A DNA stretch of 64,000 nt from Paenibacillus foliorum (GCF_013141765.1 NZ_WHOD01000052.1:124001-188000), one strand, 5' to 3'; shown: positions 26,120 through 35,307, counted from the stretch's first letter. Numbers and translations: made by a program. The notes: a model not told the origin generated them from the sequence alone.

Positions 26120-26274
26120 AGATCAAGCGTTTTAGTATAGTCCACAACGAAATCATCAATTTAGTCCATATTATCATCAAAAAATACAAGGAAATAGTAA
26201 ATCCCATATAATAATCTATTGTTATATAGAATGTAATTTGAAACATTATTTTATTTTAAAGTGAGGTAATGTTG

Positions 26275-27114
26275 ATGAACCTAGCTTATGAAAGTATAGA
26301 CGAATGCATTCTCTATGAACATAAACTGTATAATCCTAACCTAAATAACGTCAACTTTCATTTGCATGAAGAATTTGAAATTTATTTTTTAATATCAGGT
26401 GATGTGAACTACTTTGTTGAAAAAAGCATGTATCCATTGAAGTATGGAGATTTAATGATTACAAATAATCAAGAAATCCATAAACCCTCGTTTAAAAATG
26501 ATAGGTTATATGAAAGAATAACGTTACAGTTTGCACCTCATATCGTCCGCACTTATAATTCCCCACGGCTCGACCTTCTCAGCTGCTTTCTTAATAAACC
26601 AAAAGGCCAGCAAAACAAGATTTCTCTTAAGCCCACCCAGATAAAAGAAATACTCCGTCTCTTCAATCAAATGGAACAGCTTAAGAACAATGCCGGCTAT
26701 GAAATTCTAAAGCTGAACTATCTCATCGAAGTGCTAGTCTTGATAAATATTGTATTTATGGACGATAACCTCTCAGAAAACCTTTCTACGATGCCAGAAT
26801 TGCTAATTTCATTATTGGATTATATTGACATGAATTTGGAAAATGACCTTACTCTTGAATCTCTCTCCAAAAAGTTCTATGTGGACCGATTTTATATGGG
26901 CCGAGTTTTCAAGAAATATATCGGCAGTAACATCCATGAATATATCCTTTACAAACGAATCTCCAGGGCAAAAGAAATTCTTGCTGAAGGCTACAGCGTC
27001 ACAGATACCTGTGGAAAATGCGGATTTAATGATTATTCCAATTTTTTGAGAATGTTCAAACGAACCGTGGGGATCTCACCCGGAAAATACAAGGGCAATC
27101 TGGGAAACAGTTAG
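26275..27114 (+). CDS. AraC-family transcriptional regulator with cupin sensor domain
   Basis: A soluble 279-residue regulator. The N-terminal beta-barrel contains NFHLHEEFEIYFLISG and EIHKPSF, a cupin-type sugar-binding domain. The C-terminal AraC domain (about 180-279) shows DLTLESLSKKFYVDRFYMGRVFKK and TDTCGKCGFNDYSNFLRMFKR, ending SPGKYKG. I place the start at the ATG at 26275, where GTGAGG is 8 nt upstream; an ATG two codons earlier is too close. It faces away from the oxidoreductase-importer operon and is the likely activator of it. Confidence 0.9.
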   Translation: MNLAYESIDECILYEHKLYNPNLNNVNFHLHEEFEIYFLISGDVNYFVEKSMYPLKYGDLMITNNQEIHKPSFKNDRLYERITLQFAPHIVRTYNSPRLDLLSCFLNKPKGQQNKISLKPTQIKEILRLFNQMEQLKNNAGYEILKLNYLIEVLVLINIVFMDDNLSENLSTMPELLISLLDYIDMNLENDLTLESLSKKFYVDRFYMGRVFKKYIGSNIHEYILYKRISRAKEILAEGYSVTDTCGKCGFNDYSNFLRMFKRTVGISPGKYKGNLGNS

Positions 27115-27225
27115 TGAATGGAACGAACGGGAGATACAGTTGAAACCCTTCTTTCTGGAAATACGTAATAAAAAGTATCAACATTTTTTTCTGTTGGAAA
27201 AAACGGAGAAGGAAGTGATACATAG

Positions 27226-27663
27226 ATGAGGAAATTGACGCTGCTATTTTTAATCCTTTCATCCCTGATATTGAGTGCGTGTTCTTTAATCGAAAAGGCA
27301 ACTAACTCATTAGAATACGTAAATCAATCCACAGAGCATATTAATAAATTGAGTAGCTTTGCAGAAAAAGCACCGCAGATGATTAAGGATGCCGCTTCGA
27401 ATCCGGAAGCAAAGCAGGAACTTGAAAATCTAATAAAAGGATTAAAAAAGGACATCGAACAATTTAATCTGATAAATGCTCCTTCGATTGCCAAGGATAT
27501 TCATCAACAATTGATTGACAAAAATAAAGTATTGTTGCAAGAGATAAATAAAGTGGTGGATAACGGTCATCTGGCACTTGATAAACTTCAAAATTCGCAA
27601 ATACTCACTACGATTAATGACATAACAAGCCTAATCGATCGAATTAAAAATTTAGGATTGTAA
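27226..27663 (+). CDS. small lipoprotein resembling DUF6376
   Basis: A 145-residue lipoprotein. The signal peptide ends in LSAC (Cys19) followed by SLIEKATNSLEYVNQSTEHI. The rest is almost entirely helical, with no cysteines, and matches the general pattern of Bacillus DUF6376 proteins (SLxYVNxxTxYIN, then a PA-AADLH-like segment; here APSIAKDIHQQL). The function is not known. It has a GGAAG ribosome site and stands alone between an AraC gene and a convergent two-component operon. Confidence 0.75.
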   Translation: MRKLTLLFLILSSLILSACSLIEKATNSLEYVNQSTEHINKLSSFAEKAPQMIKDAASNPEAKQELENLIKGLKKDIEQFNLINAPSIAKDIHQQLIDKNKVLLQEINKVVDNGHLALDKLQNSQILTTINDITSLIDRIKNLGL

Positions 27664-27687
27664 CTGCTTCACCACCCATAAAAATAG

Positions 27688-27725
27688 AACATCCCGTCCC
27701 ACTAAATTTCGTGGTTCGGGATGTT
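27688..27725. terminator. bidirectional terminator between convergent genes
   Basis: AACATCCCG/CGGGATGTT with an inner CCAC/GTGG pairing is flanked by T-rich (plus) and A-rich (minus: TTCTATTTTTA) tracts. It can end both the lipoprotein gene and the response-regulator operon. Confidence 0.75.
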
Positions 27726-27772
27726 TTCAGTTTCGAGTCCATATTATTTTATAGAAATCCATCTTACTTCCT

Positions 27773-28882
27773 TCAGAAATATGCTGCCATTCTGCTTTTC
27801 ATTTCTATTGGCGGTTCCATCCCAAGTTCCTTCCGGTATCGTGACTCGAAGCTTTCATAATGCTTAATAATTTGTTTGCTATTCCCGCTCATGGCATAAA
27901 TGTCCATTAATAATTGATGCATCTCTTCATCCAAAGCGTATATGGACAAATACGCCTCCAGCTTTCGTTCAGCCTTGCTCCATTGTTGCTGAGCCATATA
28001 GGCTTGGACCAAATTACGTACAAGCGATGTAAACTTCTTACCGTATCCAACCTCAAGCTGAACCTTCCATAGATAATCCTTACGTTCCAAGAGATGACCG
28101 CGGTACAAAGCACACAAGCGTTCTGCTAGTTCCTCATCCTGCAAGCTTCCCGGTATCGTTAAATCACTTTCATGAAATTCCAGTAAATCGTAAGTGGTGT
28201 TCATTGTTTCCAGTAGGTAGCCCTCATTGGTTTTGAGAATATCAAAGCCAATCTCATGCTCTTTCAAAACCTTTTTCAAACGATATATGGTGTTGTGCAA
28301 ATTATGAGAAGCCCTATCTTCATCCATATCGGGCCATAACCAATCCGCTAACTGCCATTTGTTGATATCCTGATTCGGGTAACAAAGAAAAAAAGCGAAT
28401 AGCTCCTCCGTCTTTCGTGTTCGCCAGCGGACAAGCGTACCTTGTGGATTCCGAACCTCAAATCCTCCAAAGCAACGTATGGAAGCAAATCTCTTCTGCT
28501 GCTCTACAGGGGCTGAATGGCTGTCCAGCTTCAATAAACGAGTCGTTATCCGTCCAATGGCATCTGGTGTAACCGGTTTAAGAATATAATCGAAAGCATA
28601 TACCTTGAACGCTTCAAGGGCATATTCCCTATAAGCCGTCGTAAAAATAATCCGTGTATGGTCTGAAATATCATTCATTCTTTGCGCCAATTCAAGACCA
28701 TTTAGCTTGGGCATCTCCACATCAAGGAAAGCAATATCCGGCTGCAGCTCAGCAAAGCTTGCGAGCGCCTCTAGCGGATTGCTAAAAGTGCCGATAATTA
28801 AAAAATGCGGATTCCTCCCGATAATGACTTTCATCAATTCAAGCACCGGCTTTTCGTCTTCCACAATAATCACCTTAAACAA
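27773..28882 (-). CDS. response regulator with SARP-type winged helix and BTAD domain
   Basis: A 369-residue regulator with a receiver domain (1-120; acceptor Asp54 in FLDVEMP, Lys at LKP near 103). An OmpR-like winged helix of the SARP kind (about 135-230; RWRTRKTEELFAFFL and NLHNTIYRLKKVL) and an all-helical bacterial transcriptional activation domain (about 240-369) follow. SARP domains are best known from Streptomyces antibiotic regulators; fusion to a receiver is also found in Paenibacillus-like bacteria. It overlaps the kinase gene by 8 bp. Direct repeats at 32046-32067, with the 11-bp spacing SARP proteins use, lie in the operon promoter and suggest autoregulation. Confidence 0.88.
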   Translation of the reverse strand: MFKVIIVEDEKPVLELMKVIIGRNPHFLIIGTFSNPLEALASFAELQPDIAFLDVEMPKLNGLELAQRMNDISDHTRIIFTTAYREYALEAFKVYAFDYILKPVTPDAIGRITTRLLKLDSHSAPVEQQKRFASIRCFGGFEVRNPQGTLVRWRTRKTEELFAFFLCYPNQDINKWQLADWLWPDMDEDRASHNLHNTIYRLKKVLKEHEIGFDILKTNEGYLLETMNTTYDLLEFHESDLTIPGSLQDEELAERLCALYRGHLLERKDYLWKVQLEVGYGKKFTSLVRNLVQAYMAQQQWSKAERKLEAYLSIYALDEEMHQLLMDIYAMSGNSKQIIKHYESFESRYRKELGMEPPIEMKSRMAAYF

Positions 28883-31800
28883 CTTCTTTTCTCCTCTCCT
28901 CTATATCGAGATCATTACTGCTGTTCATAGGCAAGTACATGGTAACCTTCGTTCCACGCCCCAACTCTGAGCCAACGATCATTGTAGCGCCAGGAATCGA
29001 ATCCAGACGACTTCTTATATTCGAGATGCCTATGCCGCCGCTAGAACTTTCACCACTGGCTATCCGGTAAAGGGTATCATCTGGAATCCCTACCCCATCG
29101 TCAGACACAGTAATTTGTAAATACCGATCCCCCTCTTGAATCGTCAACGTCACCATGCCATGCCCATCTTTTTCGAACAGTCCATGTCGAATTGCATTTT
29201 CCACAAACGGTTGAATACATAGAGAGGGAATTGCAAGGTGCTTGAGACTCTCGTCAACATAACACTCAAATTCAAATCGCTCCCCGAATCGAGCTTTCTC
29301 GATCTCAACATAAGCTTCAATCAATTCCAGCTCTTGGTTAAGAGTAACGAATAACTTTTGACGATCCATGTCTAGAATATAACGTAAATATTGACTCAGC
29401 TTCGATAATAAATAAGCCGCCTTCTCTCCATCCGTATAACAAAATGAGATGACACTGCTCAGCGCATTATAAAGGAAATGGGGTTTGATCTGCGCTTGAT
29501 GAAATGCAAGCTTATTATGAATAGCCTCTTGTATAGACGTTTTCATCGTAATCAGCGTTTGAATTCTGGCAATTAGCGTCTCTGCTTCAAAGGGCTTGGT
29601 CAAATAATCATTTGCACCGACGCTAAAGCCAAGCGCGATATCCTGTGAAGTATCCTTGGCTGTGGCGAACAAAATGGGCAAATCCAGAATCGAATAGTTC
29701 GCTCTTAGCAAGCGGCAAAGCTCGATCCCCGAGGTACCTGGCATCATTACGTCCAAAATAACGAGGTCAATCTGAAGATGCTCCTTCATTTTCACCAATG
29801 CTTCTTTAGCTGAAAAAGCCGTGATCACATTATACCGATGTCTTTTCAAAATGTTCAGCAAGGTATGAATATTGGAAGCTTCATCATCGACAATAAGGAT
29901 GGTATAAGCATGTTGTTCCAAGCTATCCATAGGTTCAAGCTCTTCAGCTGCTCTTTCGGAATACAAGTCGACAGAATAAGGATCATATTGAACGGGCAAA
30001 CGTTCTGCTACGTTTAGTATGGTGAACGTCATGCGTGTCCCCTGTCCAACCTCCGTCCATTCGATCCCAATCTCTCCTCCCATACGTTCAACAAGCTTGC
30101 GGCTAATATACAGGCCGACCCCCATTCCCGTATAGCCGTCTTCTGGCAGAGCCTCATCCAGCTGTTCGAAATAGTGGAATACCCTGGAATACTTCCCTTC
30201 AGGAATTCCCGTTCCCGTATCCGTCACTGAAATATGCGCCATTCCATTAGAAACTTTTAAAGCAACCGTGATTTTTCCATTTTCCGTATGTTTAATAGCA
30301 TTGTGCACCAAATTGTATAAGATTTGGCGCAATCGGCTTTCATCCGCTTGTACCCATATATTCCCGGCAACCTGATTATCCAACTGTACTGTCTTACCTG
30401 CAAGTTCAAATTGCAGGACATCAAATACAATCTGCGTTACCGCCCTTACTTCAACGATAGTCATTTGAAGCCGCAGCTCGCCGTGTTTCAAACGAGTGAC
30501 ATCGATCAAATCCTGCATAAGCATAGACAGCTTCACCGATGTATCCTTAATCAGCCATAGATTTTGCTTCTGTTTCGAGGAAAGATTATGCTCATCATCA
30601 TCCAGTAAATAAGAGGTTATGTTCATAATGCCATGCAATGGGGTTTTAATCTCATGGGATGTATACATTAAAAACTGATCCTTGAGTTGATTAGAAACGG
30701 TCAGTTGATGCGTTAATGTTTCAGTTTTCTCATATGCATTACTAAACCGAGAAGCAAGCAGAACGTTCAAGAACGTAATAAAACAGATAACAGCAACTTT
30801 GCCTCTTATATTGGTTTGAACCACGTTCTCTGAATACAGCGATCCATCCACCAAATAGATGATCAATGCTATAATGGCAACAATGAACAGTAAAAGTTCT
30901 TTACGTTCGGACGTCCCCCTCCCGCTAATGCAGCACAAGTAGATCATTCTGCCCAAAATATACAAGGGAACAACGGCCATATATAAAAAGAACAAATACC
31001 TGACTTCATTGTAAAGCGGATACGGCAAGACCATGATTACAGCTACATAACCAATAATAGGGGATATTAACCATATCCTCTGTTTATACGATATAAGACG
31101 GCTGTCAATGGAGCAGAAAAACAAGATAATGAAAAATGAACTAAGAAACTGACTCACATCCAGTGCCTTGTAGACTATCTCAAAAGGAAAGTCCGGCAGC
31201 AGTCTCTGAAAGATCTTCTCTCCAAACAATAAATGAATGATAGATAAAGATATCAGATACAGACCGCTAAACAAATAGGTTTTTTCCCTTCTTCGCAGAA
31301 AGTAGAGATTAAGATGATAGGCGCTAAACATGGCAAGAATCAAAATGATAGCCAGATCACTGCCGATCAACAAACCGTTCAGTATTGTGATATCCCCATT
31401 CCTTCCAAACTGGATTGAGTTCACAATACCACCGGTAGAATACATATAATTGGACACTTGTATGATGATTTCAATTTCTTTGGCATTGGAATGAAAAAAA
31501 ACACTGTACGGGGTATTGCCCGGTATATGCTCTTCCTTCGCTGCCGCTGGGAATCCGCTGCTCCCCTCCAGCTTTCCATCGATATACATCTGATGGGACA
31601 TACGGATACTGCTCATTTTCACTCCATAGATGTCATCAGCATCATTCACCAGAACCTTGAGTCGATAAGTCCCGGAGCCTTTCCTGCTCATACCGCCGTT
31701 CTTATCTTTTCCTCTCCAAGTACCGGGTACAGAGAGGTAAGAAACCTCGCTTCGCAAGCCTACACGAAAATCTTCTGGCTTCAACAGTTCTCCTTCGTAA

Positions 31801-31988
31801 AATTCCCATTGACCATCCAGAGTTACAAGCCCTTGATTACCAAAATCCCAACCCGTTAAATCCAGCACTCCTCGCTCCGCGGGTGGAATGTTCCGATTCG
31901 GAATTGTAAGCGAATAAATATTTGCAAATAATAGTGTAACTAGAGAAAAAATCAGAACAATACCTATGAGTTTGCCAAGATTTTTCAC
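28875..31988 (-). CDS. hybrid sensor kinase with two kinase modules (7TMR-DISM, HisKA, receiver, LytS-type)
   Basis: About 1037 residues. An N-terminal membrane anchor, a carbohydrate-binding-like external domain (about 40-200) and seven membrane helices (about 210-420) form a 7TMR-DISM sensor. Next come a HisKA domain with phospho-His at about 445 (YTSHEIKTPLHG), a first HATPase, a receiver (ILIVDDEASN, LVILDVMMPG), and then a second, LytS-type kinase with HFLYN and its own HATPase ending in GGIGISNIRSRL. The preferred start is the GTG at 31988 behind AAGGGGGG; an upstream ATG lacks a site. The architecture implies an internal relay to the SARP-type regulator. The ligand is unknown. Confidence 0.9.
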   Translation of the reverse strand: MKNLGKLIGIVLIFSLVTLLFANIYSLTIPNRNIPPAERGVLDLTGWDFGNQGLVTLDGQWEFYEGELLKPEDFRVGLRSEVSYLSVPGTWRGKDKNGGMSRKGSGTYRLKVLVNDADDIYGVKMSSIRMSHQMYIDGKLEGSSGFPAAAKEEHIPGNTPYSVFFHSNAKEIEIIIQVSNYMYSTGGIVNSIQFGRNGDITILNGLLIGSDLAIILILAMFSAYHLNLYFLRRREKTYLFSGLYLISLSIIHLLFGEKIFQRLLPDFPFEIVYKALDVSQFLSSFFIILFFCSIDSRLISYKQRIWLISPIIGYVAVIMVLPYPLYNEVRYLFFLYMAVVPLYILGRMIYLCCISGRGTSERKELLLFIVAIIALIIYLVDGSLYSENVVQTNIRGKVAVICFITFLNVLLASRFSNAYEKTETLTHQLTVSNQLKDQFLMYTSHEIKTPLHGIMNITSYLLDDDEHNLSSKQKQNLWLIKDTSVKLSMLMQDLIDVTRLKHGELRLQMTIVEVRAVTQIVFDVLQFELAGKTVQLDNQVAGNIWVQADESRLRQILYNLVHNAIKHTENGKITVALKVSNGMAHISVTDTGTGIPEGKYSRVFHYFEQLDEALPEDGYTGMGVGLYISRKLVERMGGEIGIEWTEVGQGTRMTFTILNVAERLPVQYDPYSVDLYSERAAEELEPMDSLEQHAYTILIVDDEASNIHTLLNILKRHRYNVITAFSAKEALVKMKEHLQIDLVILDVMMPGTSGIELCRLLRANYSILDLPILFATAKDTSQDIALGFSVGANDYLTKPFEAETLIARIQTLITMKTSIQEAIHNKLAFHQAQIKPHFLYNALSSVISFCYTDGEKAAYLLSKLSQYLRYILDMDRQKLFVTLNQELELIEAYVEIEKARFGERFEFECYVDESLKHLAIPSLCIQPFVENAIRHGLFEKDGHGMVTLTIQEGDRYLQITVSDDGVGIPDDTLYRIASGESSSGGIGISNIRSRLDSIPGATMIVGSELGRGTKVTMYLPMNSSNDLDIEERRKEVV

Positions 31989-32029
31989 CTGGACCCCCCT
32001 TCCTACAAAATCCAACAAAAAGCTGTATG

Positions 32030-32067
32030 ATTATACTATCATTTCATACTCACAAGATACTCACAAG
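32030..32067 (-). promoter_or_regulatory. promoter of the hybrid kinase operon with 11-bp direct repeats
   Basis: On the minus strand two perfect copies of CTTGTGAGTAT lie head to tail (32067-32046), and a consensus TATAAT (32035-32030) begins 10 bp further on. No good -35 box is present. This is the layout of SARP-activated promoters: 11-bp-spaced direct repeats in place of a -35 box. Confidence 0.65.
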
Positions 32068-32180
32068 ACCCCATTTTTTTTGTATACATTAAAAATTAAA
32101 AAAACTTCCTATATGATGAATATCATTCAATTATTCCAATTCACTTCTGCAGTTAGTTGTTTTTTTAGAGCATAACTCAA

Positions 32181-32206
32181 ACAGCCTGCCGGAATGGGCA
32201 GGCTGT
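32181..32206 (-). terminator. probable terminator of the rare-sugar operon
   Basis: ACAGCCTGCC-N6-GGCAGGCTGT is a perfect 10-bp stem about 80 bp after the UPF0303 stop. The minus-strand tail TTTGAGTT is weak. Confidence 0.6.
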
Positions 32207-32283
32207 AACCAATTATTCTAATGCGCGATTGCTTAAATTTATTTTCAGACGCATACCTACATATCCATTGTCAATTGGCTAGC

Positions 32284-32763
32284 TCAAACTAAAAATAGTT
32301 TTAGCACGTCCACTACAAATTTATGATCTTCTTTTTGCGGAAGACCGGATACTGTTATAGTTCCTATAACCCCAACGTTTTGAACATGAATAGGGAAAGC
32401 CCCCCCATAAGCTGCGTATTCGGACGGGTCCAAATAGGATTTTTCTTGAATGGTTGTATTTAATAATTTGTAGTAAATTCTCATGTAATAAGAGCTGTGG
32501 TAAAAGCGATTTACAATTCGATTCTTTCTTTTGATCCATTCATCATTGTCCTTGGTTGTGCCAGGTAAAGCATAATGAAAAAGCTGCTGCTCACCTCTAC
32601 ATATATCAATTGTAACAGACAATTTCTTCTCAATTGCAGCTTCTACTAATTTTATCCCCAGTTCGTAAGCAGTCAAATTGGTAAATTGCTTGAACTGCAA
32701 CGTTTTCTCCTCATTGTCAATCTCCTTCAGTAATTCAGCAAGATCTTCTTCCATAGCTTTCAT
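32284..32763 (-). CDS. UPF0303 / heme-degrading-domain (HbpS/GlcG-like) protein
   Basis: A protein of about 159 residues of the UPF0303 (YBR137W/GlcG-like) family. It is recognised by the RGEQQLFHYALPGTTKDNDEWIKRKNR segment and the C-terminal YAAYGGAFPIHVQNVGVIGTITVSGLPQKEDH. GlcG/HbpS members are small oxygen- or heme-interacting proteins; UPF0303 members often accompany sugar-acid or carbohydrate operons and their role is unsettled. The ATG at 32763 has TAGGAG just upstream; a GTG five codons earlier is possible. It is the last gene of the operon started by rpiB. Confidence 0.85.
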   Translation of the reverse strand: MKAMEEDLAELLKEIDNEEKTLQFKQFTNLTAYELGIKLVEAAIEKKLSVTIDICRGEQQLFHYALPGTTKDNDEWIKRKNRIVNRFYHSSYYMRIYYKLLNTTIQEKSYLDPSEYAAYGGAFPIHVQNVGVIGTITVSGLPQKEDHKFVVDVLKLFLV

Positions 32764-32810
32764 CTTTCTCCTATCCACAAAATGCGAGTATATATTACGT
32801 CATCGAATCT

Positions 32811-34010
32811 TTATCCACGGGATAGGATACTTATCCCATAACCGCTTTGTAGATAGGCGCTCATCGGATCGCAGGGCACACCCATTTCTTCGCGAACGGC
32901 TCGAAGCAGCGGTGTTACATCCATTTCGAACGCTTCACGCACCGCCTGTTCCGCCCCAAGCACATCCTGCTTTTCTTGCGCAGCCCTTACCTCCGCCAAA
33001 TTAACGAGGAGCGCCTTAGCATATTGGGTCTGTACATTCAGGACCGAACGAATCATCGCAGGAATTTTATCCTCGATATTATGGCTTTGATCAATCATAT
33101 ACGCGATGTTATTAGCAGTTGTCTGAATCGCTGGGTCCTGATCGGCTGCTGCATCCAAGATCTGATAGAAAATCAAGAAAAGCTCATATGGATTTACAGA
33201 TCCTACTATCAGGTCATCATCGCCGTATTTACGGCTATTGAAGTGGAAGCCTCCAAGCTTCTTCTCACCGATCAAATAAGCAACGATATGTTCAATGTTT
33301 GTGCCCTGTGCATGATGGCCGGTATCTACAAGTACCTCCGCTTGTTTACCAAGCTTATTAGCCATGTTGAAAGCCATTCCCCAATCCGCCAGATCCGTAT
33401 GGTAGAAAGCTGGCTCATAAAATTTATATTCAATTAGCATTCTCATATTAGGTGTCAAGGCATCATACGTTTCCTTCAAGCATTCGTACATCCACTGCAC
33501 CCGTTGACGGATAGGACCCTGCCCTGGGTAGTTGGTTCCATCTGCGAACCAGAGGCTGAGGACATCCGAGCCAACTGTCTTCGCGATATCTACGCATTCT
33601 AGCAAATGTTCAGTCGCTTTACGCCGAATCTTGGAATCTATGTTGCATACACTGCCAAGCATATATTCATTCTCCTGAAACAGGTTTGGGTTTATTGCAC
33701 CCATTGAAATACCTAGGCTTCCTGCGTGCTCCTTCAAATTCGTATAATCCTCAACTTTATCCCATGGAATATGCAAAGCAACCGCAGGACAAATACCTGT
33801 AAACTTGTGAACTTGAGCCGCGTCCTCCATTTTTTCATAGGTATTTCTCGGCATTCCCATTTTTTCAAAGGTTTTGAATCGCGTACCCTGGTTCACATAT
33901 CCCCAAGAAGGTGTTTCTATTCGGATCGACTTTAATTTCTCATGCACCTGTTTAAGATCAATTCCTCTTGCCAATTGCTGCTCTTCAAAAAGCTTATATG
34001 CTCGATCCAT
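32811..34010 (-). CDS. L-rhamnose isomerase-type (RhaI) sugar isomerase
   Basis: A 399-residue xylose-isomerase-like TIM barrel of the RhaI class, shorter than E. coli RhaA and similar to the Pseudomonas stutzeri/Bacillus type. Metal-binding segments are visible: IEYKFYEPAF (Glu), LVDTGHHAQGTN (Asp, His) and GGFHFNSRKYGDDD (His, Asp). The enzyme interconverts L-rhamnose and L-rhamnulose. The P. stutzeri relative also converts D-allose and D-psicose. No rhamnulose kinase or aldolase is present in the operon, while RpiB and an epimerase are, so a rare hexose may be the real substrate. Confidence 0.9.
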   Translation of the reverse strand: MDRAYKLFEEQQLARGIDLKQVHEKLKSIRIETPSWGYVNQGTRFKTFEKMGMPRNTYEKMEDAAQVHKFTGICPAVALHIPWDKVEDYTNLKEHAGSLGISMGAINPNLFQENEYMLGSVCNIDSKIRRKATEHLLECVDIAKTVGSDVLSLWFADGTNYPGQGPIRQRVQWMYECLKETYDALTPNMRMLIEYKFYEPAFYHTDLADWGMAFNMANKLGKQAEVLVDTGHHAQGTNIEHIVAYLIGEKKLGGFHFNSRKYGDDDLIVGSVNPYELFLIFYQILDAAADQDPAIQTTANNIAYMIDQSHNIEDKIPAMIRSVLNVQTQYAKALLVNLAEVRAAQEKQDVLGAEQAVREAFEMDVTPLLRAVREEMGVPCDPMSAYLQSGYGISILSRG

Positions 34011-34045
34011 CTTTTTTTCACCCTTCTAATGTTAGTTTAGTTTAA

Positions 34046-34420
34046 TTACGATAGCGGAAAACCAATGACCGACATCAGTGCGTTAGCTGGCTGCGTCGAA
34101 TCCACACGGGTATATTGCAAAATAACAGGAACACTGCTTACTACTTCTATGGCATATGGCACTCCTTTTGGGATTCGTTCGCCATCCTTTTGAAGTTCAG
34201 AAGTACGGATGTGCTTAGTGCGGCGCCCCTCCAACCGTGCTTCTATCTGCTCAAGAGGTTCCCTGTCTTCAAAATAAACAGTTATTACAATAGATGCTTC
34301 CTCTTCATAGCAGTTAAGTAAACAAATCGCTTCATGGCTTTCGACTTTTCCTAAACTTTCCCGGGGGATGTAGCCGTCAGGGATATACCAAAAACGATGC
34401 CCTTTTTGAATAGAACTCAT
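34046..34420 (-). CDS. sensory rhodopsin transducer (ASRT)-like protein
   Basis: A 124-residue all-beta protein of the family named after the Anabaena sensory rhodopsin transducer. The motif KGHRFWYIPDGYIP at residues 6-19 and the segment SVPVILQYTRVDSTQ near the C-terminus are typical. No rhodopsin gene is nearby. Family members occur mostly in bacteria without rhodopsins, in sugar operons, where they may bind carbohydrates or act as small effectors. It has a GGAG site and lies between the aldo-keto reductase and isomerase genes. Confidence 0.85.
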   Translation of the reverse strand: MSSIQKGHRFWYIPDGYIPRESLGKVESHEAICLLNCYEEEASIVITVYFEDREPLEQIEARLEGRRTKHIRTSELQKDGERIPKGVPYAIEVVSSVPVILQYTRVDSTQPANALMSVIGFPLS

Positions 34421-34446
34421 GCTTCTTAGGCTCCTTTCTTACCTGT

Positions 34447-35277
34447 CTAAAATTCAAAATTATCGGGATTCTGGCCGGTCCTTTCATTCCGATTCATAGC
34501 GTCTAATTGAGCAATGTCCTCGGTAGACAAATCAAAATCAAAAATATCCGCGTTGGATTGGATCCTTTCTTCGTTAACGGATTTTGGAATGGTTACAACT
34601 CCCTTTTGTATATCCCAACGCAATATTATCTGAACTGAAGATTTACCATGCTTCCTGCCAAGCTCAACCAATGTCGGATGATCCAGCGACTTCCCTTGCA
34701 TAAGGGGGCTCCATGCTTCCAGTTGAATATGATGTTGTTTGCAAAAATGCTGCAGGTTAACCTGAGTCAATCTCGGATGGTACTCAACTTGGTTGACGGC
34801 AGGAATCACTGCGCAGTCTGCCATCAAATCGGTCAAATGGTGGATATGAAAATTGCTTACCCCGATGGCTCGAACCCATCCTTCCTTATATAGTTTTTCC
34901 AAAGCGCGCCACGTTTCCTTATACTTATCTTTTACAGGCCAATGGATCAAATAAAGATCGATAATTTCTAGTCCCATTTTTTTACGGCTGCTCTCGAATG
35001 AGGCCAATGTTGATTCGTAGCCTTGTTCGGTGTTCCATACTTTGGTTGTAACAAACGTTTGTTCGCGGGGGATACTGCTCTTTTGAATAGCCTTGCCCAC
35101 ACCTTGTTCATTACCATATAACGATGCAGTATCGATACTGCGGTAACCCGTTCGGAGAGCTGTAGTTACTACCCTCTCCACCTCTTCGCCTTCAGCTGCT
35201 TGATACACGCCGAGCCCCAGCCATGGCATCTTTACTCCATTATTAAGAATCGTACAATCCGAAATATGTTTGATCAT
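34447..35277 (-). CDS. aldo/keto reductase (copy 2)
   Basis: A 276-residue NADPH-dependent (beta/alpha)8 reductase of the AKR5-like class. The catalytic tetrad is Asp49, Tyr54, Lys79 and His112, and the cofactor segment is [10 protein letters not shown]. The start at 35277 gives MIKHISDCT, matching its neighbour; a longer start four codons earlier is possible. It is a close paralogue of the next gene upstream, in direct tandem with 30 bp between. It probably interconverts a ketose or aldose and its alcohol. Confidence 0.92.
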   Translation of the reverse strand: MIKHISDCTILNNGVKMPWLGLGVYQAAEGEEVERVVTTALRTGYRSIDTASLYGNEQGVGKAIQKSSIPREQTFVTTKVWNTEQGYESTLASFESSRKKMGLEIIDLYLIHWPVKDKYKETWRALEKLYKEGWVRAIGVSNFHIHHLTDLMADCAVIPAVNQVEYHPRLTQVNLQHFCKQHHIQLEAWSPLMQGKSLDHPTLVELGRKHGKSSVQIILRWDIQKGVVTIPKSVNEERIQSNADIFDFDLSTEDIAQLDAMNRNERTGQNPDNFEF

Positions 35278-35307
35278 TTTCCACTCCATCCCCTGCCCCT
35301 TTTCTTA

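Noticed and set aside
26061..26246. 61-codon hydrophobic frame in the divergent region
   Set aside because: It is AT-rich, has no ribosome site and includes the orphan terminator.
32811..34010. complete L-rhamnose catabolic operon
   Set aside because: Only the isomerase-type enzyme is present; rhamnulose kinase, aldolase and a rhamnose mutarotase are absent, so a plain rhamnose assignment is not supported.
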